The notes under the pieces were generated by a model. That model worked only from the letters and a program-made list of their open reading frames with translations, did not search any database and was not told the DNA's origin. A program made the translations under genes and the position numbers. 64,000 nucleotides of DNA from Ascarosepion bandense. Its lineage: Eukaryota > Mollusca > Cephalopoda > Sepiida > Sepiidae. The stretch lies in NCBI GenBank assembly GCA_037127315.1, contig JBBBDQ010001921.1, forward strand, positions 32,501-96,500, written 5' to 3'. Below, piece by piece: positions 10,489 through 18,799 of the stretch. Position 1 is the stretch's first letter; each line of letters begins with the position of its first letter.

Positions 10489-11240
10489 ATCTGTAATGTG
10501 ATCGATACCTACTTGGCAAATCGGATGCAGTCGCTATCTCACTGGCGTGACATGGCTTCCCTGTGCCACTTCTATAAATACTTTTACAGCTTCTGCTCCA
10601 ATGAACTAAGATCACTGGTGCCTCCTAGGTATGAATTTGCATGAGCTACTAGATTGGTAACTAGGTCCCACCCTTTGACAGTGAAACTGATAAAATGCAA
10701 CTGCAATTTCTACTCTAACAGCTTCTTTTCATGCACTTTCCATCTGTGGAATTCCCTTCCATATACTTGCTTCCCCGACAGCTACAATCTCCAGGAATTT
10801 AAATGTAAGGTCAACAGACATCTCCTATCACACTAACTCACATTCATTCTCTCAAGCTCTTTTCTCCACCTACTCCACCCCCATTCTCGGTGTTCTCATC
10901 CATCTATTACCCTCCTTCTGACATTTCCTATGACTAGCCCCTCTTTCTCATCACTTTTCTCATACTTCCCACCTGTGGAATTCCCTTCCATATACTTGCT
11001 TCCCCGACAGCTACAATCTCCAGGAATTTAAATGTAAGGTCAATAGACATCTGCTATCTCACTAACTTGCATCCATTTTATCAAGCTCTTTCTTCATCTA
11101 CTCCACCCCCATTCTTGGTATCCTCATCCATCTATTTCCTATAACTAACTCCACTTTCTCATCACTTTCCCCTATGTAACCCCCTGCGCAACAGTCGCAG
11201 TAGAATACCTTGCCTGGGGTGAGATGATTAAAAACAAAGT
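10489..11240 (+). pseudogene. Jockey/CR1-like LINE 3' end with internal duplication
   Basis: Plus-strand C-terminal part of the Jockey-like LINE reverse transcriptase. CNVID resumes at 10495 and the frame reaches CFPDSYNLQEFKCKVNRHL and SH-stop near 10834. The 3' UTR then contains a second copy of the last ~100 coding bases (ctgtggaattcccttcc at 10744 and 10973, offset 229). The family tail ccctgcgcaacagtcgcag and ggggtgagatgattaaaaa end it near 11240. The 5' side is cut abruptly at the GA-rich block. Confidence 0.75.
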
Positions 11241-11456
11241 GTTTGAGTTTAAAATTTTATGCTCTGTACATGATTGGCAAATAGGTCATATCATTTTACA
11301 GTTGAAGTGGATAAAGGTAACCGGAAGTTAAATGCTAACATATTTTTCTCTCCCACTTCTCGCTTCCAACTTCTTTCTTTTCTGTCAATTTAATTTTCAA
11401 AAATTTATTTGTAATGTAAATTATTAACTTTTGTTTCTTGATTTTTTTATACTCAA

Positions 11457-11526
11457 TGAAACTGGATGCTTCTGCATAAAAATGGTTGTCAACTGGGGAG
11501 GGAAAGAGATAAGGAAAGAGTAAGAA
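11457..11526. repeat. GA-rich repeat (G), copy 3 left part
   Basis: gaaactggatgcttctgc ... gagtaagaag, matching 9073-9152 until the LINE fragment begins at 11527. Confidence 0.65.
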
Positions 11527-12147
11527 GATCCCAAATAGACATATACGCTGACGACACTACCATTTACTCTTGTCTCGATCAAAAGTCTGTCGAGGCTGAC
11601 AAAGCAAACATTGCTGCCGAGCTTGAAAAAGACCTCCAATCCGTGGTGGACTGGGTTAAGAAATGGCTTGTAAATTTTAATGCTTCCAAAACAAAGTTGC
11701 TATCTATTAACCATCACGGGCAATCATTCCTACTGCCCATAAACATGGATCAGGTTAGTCTCCCTGAAATTAAAACACTGCGCCTCCTCAGATTAACTCT
11801 CACATCATACCTTAATTGGAATAACTATATAGAATCCATAGTTAAATCCACTTCTAAGAAAGTTGGTTCTCTGTGCAGGGCCAGGAAGTTTTTCCCATCT
11901 GAAACAATCCTACACATATACAAATCTACCATCCACCCATGCATTGAATACTGCTGCCATATCTGGTCGGGTGCTCCTGCTATCCACCTAGGTATCCTTG
12001 ACAAAATTCAATGGAGATTCTGTAATGTGATCGATCCTTACTTAGCAGCTAGGATTCAGTCACTTTCTCACCAACAGAGTGTGGCTTCCCTGTGTCTCTT
12101 CTACAAATACTTTCATGGCTTCTGCTCCAATGAACTTAGCTCACTGA
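11527..12147 (+). pseudogene. Jockey/CR1-like LINE reverse transcriptase fragment (with YADD)
   Basis: Longest uninterrupted reverse transcriptase piece in the window. The plus frame 11466-12185 reads IYADDTTIYS near 11539, so the catalytic Y-x-DD box is present. Then come VDWVKKWLVNFNASKTKLL, LRLTLTSYLNWNNYIESI, CRARKFFP, IYKSTIHPCIEYCCHIWSG and FYKYFHGFCSNELSSL. The N-terminal palm, endonuclease and the last ~75 codons are missing. Both ends are truncated, and GA-rich repeat text resumes at 12148. It lacks a poly(A) tail, unlike ordinary LINE insertions. Confidence 0.85.
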
Positions 12148-12780
12148 TGAGAGAAGTAGGCAAGAGAGTCATAAATAGGATGTGATAACAAATCAACAGA
12201 AAGAAAAGAAGAGAAATAGAAGAGAAAAGATGCAGACTTAAGGAATTTGGAAGCTAGGAAAAAGAAATAGGTGAAAGAGAGAAATGTGAGAAGAAAGAAA
12301 GGGTGGGAAACATAAGAAGAGGAAGGAAAAGATTTTATGGAGAGAGAGAGAAACAAAGAGGAATAAAAAGAAAAAGAGGATGATCTAGAGAAGGAACAAA
12401 AGGAGGACAAAGATGAGTGTAAGAAAGAGAGGGAAAAAGACAGGTAAGAAAAGAAGGAAAAACATAGAGAGACAGAAAAAATCAATGACGACAAAGTGGG
12501 GAAAAAAAGAGAAAGAAGTGACATAAAAAGAAAGGGAAATATTTGGAAGAAGGAGAGAAAAATGAATAGAGAAATAAAGAGGCTAATAGAGAAAGAAAAA
12601 GAAAAAGCAAAGCTTATGAAGCAGAAAGGAAAGAAAAAACAGCAGAAAAACAAATGACAAAGAAAAAGTATTCGAGACGAAATGAAAATAAAGAATGTTA
12701 AGAAAAGAAATACGAGCAGAAAGATGAAGACAAAGAGAAATGAAAAAAAGGGGTATGAAGAATAAAATCAAGAACAACGA
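12148..12780. repeat. GA-rich repeat (G), copy 3 right part
   Basis: gagagaagtaggcaagagag resumes the text seen at 9155-9185. From 12231 it aligns with 10253-10488. Minus-strand frames of 170 and 64 residues are poly-purine artefacts (S/F/L only). Confidence 0.7.
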
Positions 12781-12823
12781 AGATAAAGAAAGGGAAAGGT
12801 ATCTAAGAAAATGGTATGTAAGA

Positions 12824-13080
12824 ATGTGCGTGGGTGGTGCAGTGGATATCAGCTCGGAATGAGAAATCGGGGAGCCAGGTTCAAATTTCAGTTTTTTTTT
12901 TTTTTTTTTTTTTAATCATATCACCTCGAGCAAGGCGGTAACACCACTGATGCGTAGTGGGCTACGTAAGAGTGAAAAGATTGGAAAAGAGAAATCTGGA
13001 AACCACATCCTAAACAGGGAACAAGGGATGTTGAATTCCTTGCATTCACATACGTGTGAGTAACCTTGAGAAAGGTATTC
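12824..13080 (+). repeat. Family T tRNA SINE split by an insertion
   Basis: The A-box-like tggtgcagtgg at 12834 and B-box-like caggttcaaatttcag at 12876-12891 form the head. The body resumes at 13031 (ttgaattccttgcattcac). The intervening 12892-13030 is a modular SINE in the opposite orientation. Confidence 0.75.
12892..13030 (-). repeat. Modular SINE (M), one partial module, nested in SINE T
   Basis: Poly(T), then the complement of the LINE-like tail (cctcgagcaaggcggtaac; gcgtagtgggctacgtaag), then ~60 bp of module (accacatcctaaacagg). It is inserted between agtt and ttgaattcc of the host SINE. Confidence 0.75.
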
Positions 13081-13084
13081 TGCA

Positions 13085-13512
13085 CTCTCTCCTTAATAAT
13101 GTTTCTATTTTCTTATTCTTCTACACCCAGTAACCCCTTGTGTCTCAAGGATTTTAATGCCTTTTGGTTTCATGCTTTCAACTTTATTCTTCAAAAATTT
13201 AAATGCAATGTCAATTGCTGTCTACTGTCCTCCTGATTAATTTCTTCTATACTCTCTTCTTAGTAATATTTTGTTTTCTAATTCTTCCACACCCAGTAAC
13301 CCCTTGTGTCTGAGTGATTTTAATGCCTTTTGGCTTCATGCATTCAACCTTAATCTGCAAAAATTTAAATGCAATGTCAATTGCTGTCTACTGTCCTCCT
13401 GATTAATCTTATTCTGTACTCTCTCCTTAGTAATGTTTCTCTTTTCTAATTCTTCCACACCTAGTAACCCCTTGTATCTCAGTGGCTTTACTGCTTGGTG
13501 TGAACTTGATTT
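13085..13512 (+). repeat. Triplicated LINE-like 3' end (~167-bp units)
   Basis: Three tandem units, marked by gtaaccccttgt at 13130, 13296 and 13464. Each contains aaaatttaaatgcaatgtc-type text resembling the end of the Jockey-like coding region and its tail. A minus-oriented single copy lies at 56218-56370. The terminal ctttactgcttggtgtgaa plus A run ends the block. Confidence 0.6.
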
Positions 13513-13519
13513 AAAAAAA

Positions 13520-13890
13520 TTAGATATTCCACACATCTAATATTGATAATTATTTTCACATGGAATATGTCCTCATCTTTGTTGCCATTAATACAGTATT
13601 TCAATCAATAATCTGATTGGCCTTCTTCCTTGCTATCAAACAACATTGCTACAATATTTCTGCAATGTTACCTAGAGGTCACAAAATCTTTTTAAAACTT
13701 GCACAACTTTGTAACATTGCAAATACATTGACTTGTACTGGTAAATTTAAACATTAAAAGAAAATAAATCATAAATTTTGAGAAGAATAATGGCCAAAAC
13801 ATCATGAATATGGCAATAATGAAGAGGACAACAGTTCAAACGATGTAAGTAGCATAAATGCATCAATTTTTAAAAGTTAATAAAAATTGA
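13520..13890. other. Unassigned AT-rich stretch
   Basis: No feature recognised; ends in (TA)n at 13900-13924. Confidence 0.5.
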
Positions 13891-13924
13891 TGTTTTTTGT
13901 TTATATATATATATATATATATAT

Positions 13925-13992
13925 AAACATGTTACGGAAATTAACAAATTTTAACGAAACTTGGTTATAAACAACCGACAATTTATTCTCTC
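13925..13992 (+). repeat. ACCGACAATTT dispersed repeat, copy 1
   Basis: aaacatgttacggaaattaa and cttggttataaacaaccgac recur at 49826 and 50155. Confidence 0.6.
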
Positions 13993-14144
13993 ACATGCTG
14001 ATTGAGCACTCTGGAAGAAAGGTAGACTTTGAAAAACAGTAACCACTCTAGTGTGTACGCATCGCTCATTCAGTAAAAATGAATTGGAGCACTCTAGCTA
14101 TTGGGCGCGTAATATGATATGCGCTAAAAAGACTGCCTTCTTCC

Positions 14145-14298
14145 ACCGAACACCCAGTGGCCCAGGGGTAGAGTCGCCAACTGACGCCAATTCGGTCAGG
14201 TTTCGAGCCTGGGTTAGGGAGCAATCGGAGTCTAACCGTACTGATGAGCTGTGATACAGCGAAACAGATCTGTCTGTGGATGCCAATACATATATATA
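14145..14298 (+). repeat. tRNA-derived SINE carrying a hammerhead ribozyme (family H), intact copy
   Basis: Pol III type 2 head: A-box match TGGCCCAGGGG at 14158-14168 and B-box-like aggtttcgagcct at 14198-14210. The 3' part is the ribozyme at 14236-14279, followed by a short linker and (TA)n. Four more copies (27429, 27745, 28155, minus 54468) share the head and ribozyme. The open frame across it (14051-14254) has no protein meaning. Confidence 0.8.
14236..14279 (+). ncRNA. Hammerhead ribozyme, type I, all core positions intact
   Basis: Stem I strands are ccgta (14236-14240) and tgtgg (14275-14279), five pairs including two G-U. The core CTGATGA is at 14241-14247. Stem II gctgt/acagc with a gat loop is at 14248-14260. 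GAAA is at 14261-14264, with G12 at 14261. Stem III acag/ctgt with a two-base loop is at 14264-14273. The cleavage-site C17 is at 14274 in a GTC triplet. All invariant hammerhead positions (C3, U4, G5, A6, G8, A9, G12, A13, A14, A15.1-U16.1, H17) are satisfied. The palindromic short stem III suggests cleavage may work best as a dimer, as for the newt ribozyme (inference). Activity is untested. Confidence 0.85.
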
Positions 14299-14429
14299 TA
14301 TATTAATAAATATACATATTATCCCATGTCCCTGGCACAACTCAGAGTTTCAAGCATAATGCATAACACATGAAACTCCAAGTCATAATATAGACATAGG
14401 ATAATATGTATATTTATTAATATTTAGTG

Positions 14430-14843
14430 TATTGAGGCAGCAAATAATTTTCCTAATATATACTGTTAAGTATAAGAGACAATGAATGTCTATCATGCTT
14501 AATCATGAGCCATTCAAAACATCGTATTTGGCTTTAATTTCAGTTGAAAATAAAGACAGAAATTCTCCAACATTTGGATAATTTTTTATTAAGTTGTTTC
14601 TGAGCTTTCGGCACATGTGAGCCATCTTCTGTGTTTGTTATTTTTGGTAACTATTGCCGTGGCCTAGCGGAGTTTTATGTCAACACAAAATAAAATCGTC
14701 ACTGATGGTGGATGTTATTGTGTTACCTTCTTAATAACCTTTCTGAATTAAACATAATTAAACGGCTCATGATTAAACATAATAGACATTCATTGTCTCT
14801 TATATTTAACAGTATATGTTTAGAAAATTTATTAATATATATA
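14430..14843. repeat. Foldback element with ~80-bp terminal inverted repeats
   Basis: The left arm (to 14515, gagacaatgaatgtctatc ... aatcatgagcc) is the reverse complement of the right arm (14762-14843, ggctcatgattaaacataa ... gacattcattgtctctt) with few mismatches. The interior 14516-14761 holds gagctttcggcacatgtgagcc, a motif also seen at 54940. No transposase. Confidence 0.75.
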
Positions 14844-14958
14844 TAATGCAGCTCTGTTCATAAATTGAGCACTGTTTTATTAACAACTGAATAATAATAC
14901 GATTCACATGTACACGCTTCTCATGTATATTTATTCGCATATTTATATTTATTTGCAT

Positions 14959-14993
<35 letters not shown>

Positions 14994-15215
14994 TGTTAAT
15001 TTTTAGTTACATTCTCTTTTTTTTGTGAACCCAGACGATGTCAATTTTTTCTTTTCTTATTTATTTGATTTTATTCTATCTTTTTCTTTTTCTTTTTCTT
15101 TTTCTTTTTCTTTTTCTTTCCCTTTATTTTTATTTTTATTTTATTTTATTTTATTTTTTAATTTCTTTGCAATCTATTTAAAAAGGAAAAGTAGACTAAT
15201 TTTTCTCCAGTTTCT

Positions 15216-15461
15216 GAAAGGTTTTTTTCTGTTGCTGAGGTGATGTGTCGTTCCACGTGGGGATCTTCATATCGAAATGGCCATTCAACATCTTTGAATT
15301 AATCCTTTTTTAATATATATTTGCTCTGTAATATTTTATTACATGGAGCTCTCTTCCTGTATCATTTTTTAATATTAAAATAAATTTTTAATATTAATTA
15401 GGATCGGGTTTTTTGGAATTTACCTTCCTGCTTTTTTCCCTTGGATTGAAGTATCTGAATT

Positions 15462-15462
<1 letters not shown>
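15216..15462 (+). repeat. Dispersed repeat F, single copy
   Basis: tttctgaaaggtttttttc ... tatcgaaatggccattcaac ... aatccttttttaat and on to ttggaatttaccttcctgc. The minus version at 57340-57575 plus a partial plus version at 57576-57682 form a large palindrome. Confidence 0.75.
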
Positions 15463-15502
<40 letters not shown>

Positions 15503-15522
15503 GTCTTTATTATAATTGAGGG

Positions 15523-15694
15523 GAAATATTCTTCACTACTCAACAACATAATTATTACAAAAAATATAATAATAAGGGCAAACACACAGCAAAAGCTTTC
15601 ATAACTGGTAGTAAAGTTTAATAACTGGTAGTAAAGAGAATGAACTGAGTTGACGCTGCTTTGCTAATGTCTCTCTCTCCATGAGCATGACAGG

Positions 15695-15705
<11 letters not shown>
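15523..15705 (-). repeat. LTR fragment related to 45163
   Basis: Read on the minus strand it starts tgtcatgctcatggagagag. It then matches the LTR at 45163 through tcaactcagttcattctc, ttactaccagtt and gaaagctttt, and ends in aataaagactatta before (TA)n. A 14-bp piece (aactggtagtaaag) is duplicated in tandem at 15605 and 15630. Confidence 0.65.
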
Positions 15706-15740
<35 letters not shown>

Positions 15741-15799
15741 CATAACACATGAAAATCCGAATCATGTCATAGATGTAGGATAATATATATATTTAGGTT

Positions 15800-15850
15800 G
15801 AATAAAACTCGATGAATTACTTAATTATTTCAAATCCTCCTACTGTTTCT
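15800..15850 (+). repeat. Direct repeat upstream of the second hammerhead SINE
   Basis: ataaaactcgatgaattac ... cctcctactgtttctg recurs at 16172-16225 right after the ribozyme SINE. Confidence 0.65.
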
Positions 15851-16025
15851 GTTTGTATATCATTGCTTGAACCAGTTTATAATGCTCTGGAGTGAGCGGC
15901 TTTGTGAGAGTAGCCATGGCTCTAGGAGGAACCGTCCTATGGGTAAAGAAACTTGGATGAGTTCCACCACAGAATATGTGAACGAGCAGTGAGTCATCAA
16001 GTTTAATTCATTACCTCTTCATCAC

Positions 16026-16240
16026 CGGGGCCCGTGGTACAGTTGATATGACGTTTGCTTAGTAACCTAACTGTCTGGGTTTCAATTTCAGGTAGTGGAT
16101 GCGCACTGCTGATGAGTCCCAAATATAGGACAAAATGGCCATCCAGTGCTTTCTGCATTCTGTTGAAGTCAAATAAAAACTCGGTGAATTACTTAATTAT
16201 TTAAAATCCTCCTACTATTTCTGATATATATATATATATA
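16026..16240 (+). repeat. tRNA-derived SINE carrying a hammerhead motif (family S)
   Basis: The A-box match TGGTACAGTTG at 16035-16045 and B-box-like gggtttcaatttc at 16077-16089 form a tRNA-like head distinct from family H. The ribozyme motif is at 16103-16149. The 3' tail 16172-16225 duplicates text at 15800-15850. Layout recalls the schistosome SINE with a hammerhead (established precedent: Sm-alpha). Confidence 0.7.
16103..16149 (+). ncRNA. Hammerhead ribozyme motif with G12 changed to A
   Basis: Stem I gcactg (16103-16108) pairs perfectly with cagtgc (16144-16149). CTGATGA is at 16109-16115. Stem II gtcc/ggac lies at 16116-16131 with an eight-base loop. The next four bases are AAAA, so G12 (16132) is A while A13, A14 and A15.1 are kept. 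Stem III is atgg/ccat at 16135-16142, also self-palindromic, and C17 is at 16143. G12 is the general base in hammerhead catalysis, so this copy should be weak or dead. The stem II sequence resembles the schistosome ribozyme as I remember it. Confidence 0.8.
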
Positions 16241-16346
16241 AAATACTGCTCTGTTCATGCATTGAGCACTGTTTTATTAACACCTGAATAATAATACTAT
16301 ACATATCTGCACCCTTATATGAATATATATTAATTCATGTCATTAT

Positions 16347-16373
16347 ATCTAAACTTATTTATAAATGGAACTT

Positions 16374-16437
<64 letters not shown>

Positions 16438-16490
16438 CTATAGACTTCGAAACGGCTGAACCAATTTTTTTTTGAAAATTTACACAGTTG
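16347..16490 (-). repeat. D1 3'-end fragment with expanded (GT)n
   Basis: Terminal ~140 bp of D1 on the minus strand. The (GT)n tract is expanded to about 28 units (16378-16433) compared with other copies. Confidence 0.8.
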
Positions 16491-17610
16491 ATATTCAGGG
16501 TCACCTCAATATGGTGAAATGGTTAGCAAGCTTGTCCCACTAAGTCAGTTATCACTGAATAATGAGTTCAATCCTCACTGAGGACCCCATACTTTTGGTT
16601 GTAGGCTACATATAAGTTATGCTTAGAAAATAACCATCCCAGACATTCTGAAAGAAAATAAATAAATCCAAACCATAAACCTCTTGGCTTCTTGTCCAAA
16701 GCTTTTATCACTTAGATGCACAAGCAGATGGCCAAGATCAACTCACTTGACTATTTTTAACAGGAGTCTTCATTTGATCTTTGATTTTCAAATCCACAAT
16801 TTTTGAACTCTGAGACAACCTAAGGATCTAAAGTTGTTTTCCTGTTTTTAATCCAGTATATCCCCGAGGGTATTATTGGAGTGGGTACAGAGGCAGCAGT
16901 GTAGCTCACTATAAACTAAAAATGCCTCGGGCAAGGAACCCCCTTTTAGGCATGTTGCTACAGCAACCAATTAATTAGTTATGGCAAAAGCAATGGCAGC
17001 TGCCACATTAAAAATGTTCAAATTAAGTTATATACATCATCCCAACAGTAATAATTTAAAATCCCCTTTTCAAAGAGAAGATTACGAAATCTTGGAAAAA
17101 TATCCTCTGGCAGTGTATAAAATGCAATTCACTCATTATAATAATCACTTAAGTTACAAATATAGAATTGTAGTGGTTTCTGTTTTTCAAGACTTTATAA
17201 TAAACAGTCCAAAAATATAGCCCTAAATAAGAACTTGGATGTAACATAAATGTTATGATTATTAGCACAGAAAGTTCAATCAGCAAACCAAGTTCAAATG
17301 TTACTCTAGCCTCCTGTGAGCACTTTTGCACAAATACCCATAGTGGCATAACTCGTGAAACAAGAACAATCTACTCCATTGATCAAAATAAAGAGTTCCA
17401 ATGTATATGACACATGTCATTCACTCATTTTTGACAAAAAGCAATGTGTTCTTATATAAGGAATCTCTATGTTGATAGTTGTTATGGTGCCTTCCTATGA
17501 GGAATGGACTCTTCCTCTTGTTATATATGATTCCCTGCTTGACTTCCAAGAGTGCAGTTAACAGGCAATCAAGTATTACCACTAGCACACAGTTAACAAA
17601 AGCAGTTAAC
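16491..17610. other. No supported feature
   Basis: AT-rich text with short open frames (for example 16981-17220) that show no recognisable motif. Confidence 0.5.
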
Positions 17611-17625
17611 AGCAGTGGATGGCAG

Positions 17626-18000
17626 CTTCTTCTCCTACCACCTTTCTTTTTCTATTTCTTCTACCACCTCTCTTCCTCACCTTCCACCACCTTCCTTTTT
17701 CTTCTCCTACCACCTTTCTTTTTCTATTTCTTCTACCACCTCTCTTCCTCACCTTCCACCACCTTCCTTTTTCTTCTCCTACCACCTTTCTTTTTCTATT
17801 TCTTCTACCACCTCCTCTTCCTCACCTTCCACCACCTTCCTTTTTCTTCTCCTACCACCTTTCTTTTTCTATTTCTTCTACCACCTCTCTTCCTCACCTT
17901 CCACCACCTTTCTTTTTCTATTTCTTCTACCACCTCTCTTCCTCACCTTCCACCAACTTCCTTTTTCTTCTCCTACCACCTTTCTTTTTCACCTTCCATT
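17626..18000 (+). repeat. Pyrimidine minisatellite, 72-bp unit
   Basis: About five copies of a 72-bp unit (marker ctcctaccacctttc at 17632 and 17704). The plus strand is almost purine-free apart from A in acc/cac. The three overlapping open frames (139-179 residues of S, T, F, L, P) arise because stop codons need purines in arrangements the repeat lacks. Confidence 0.85.
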
Positions 18001-18720
18001 ACTTTTGGACTTACCTAGTACTAGTTACTTATTATTAACCCTTCCTTTAAATATCTTGTTTCTTGTTATACTAATACACTGTTTTTGAAACTACCTTCTT
18101 GTTCTGTGATTTACTTCCAGCACGAAACAGACACTACAACTTTTGCAGCAAAGTTTTGCCACAACTCCACAACAAATTGGCAATGAAGATCCCCAACAAT
18201 AATGTATTTGTAAACCTTTTTTCATGCTTCTAAAATACACAAAACATTAGTCTTAATTATATATGCATCAATTTCCATAGGTGTATATAGCCGAACTAGT
18301 AGCACAATTAACATCTTGGTGTTGAGATTAGCAATTTTATCTGCTTCCAAGTTGTAACTGAGTAGTGAGTTTGAACTTTATTACATGCCTCATATTTGTG
18401 GCCTTGTGCCAAACTAAAGTAAATTTTATAAATAACAACTCTCCAATTATTCATCACAATTTTTAAATTCTGATCAGTCTCAATGTGAAAAAACCCTTAA
18501 GAAGATGAGTTGTGCTAATACAGGCAGCCATGTTAAAAGTGGAAATGCTATTAAATACCACTCTAACAATTATTCTGTCAAAACACTGTATGCATGGCTT
18601 GATCATTTCCTTCTTGGACGATTACTCATAATAGACACTGAACGGAATTTAATATTATTGTCAGTAAAAAAGATGGTAATATTATTACCTTGGTTACAGA
18701 AAAACCTTTTGTTTCTTCTT
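18001..18720. other. Unassigned single-copy-looking spacer
   Basis: Separates the 72-bp and 23-bp arrays. It includes the unique first ~70 codons of the longest open frame (from 18505), with no recognised domain. Confidence 0.4.
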
Positions 18721-18799
18721 GTCCCACCCAATTTTTTTTCCGCACTTTTCACCATTTTTCTACTTTTCATACCATCTTTCTTCTTCACCTTCCACTACT

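Noticed and set aside
17479..18088. Three overlapping serine/phenylalanine-rich frames
   Set aside because: 72-bp pyrimidine repeat, same artefact.
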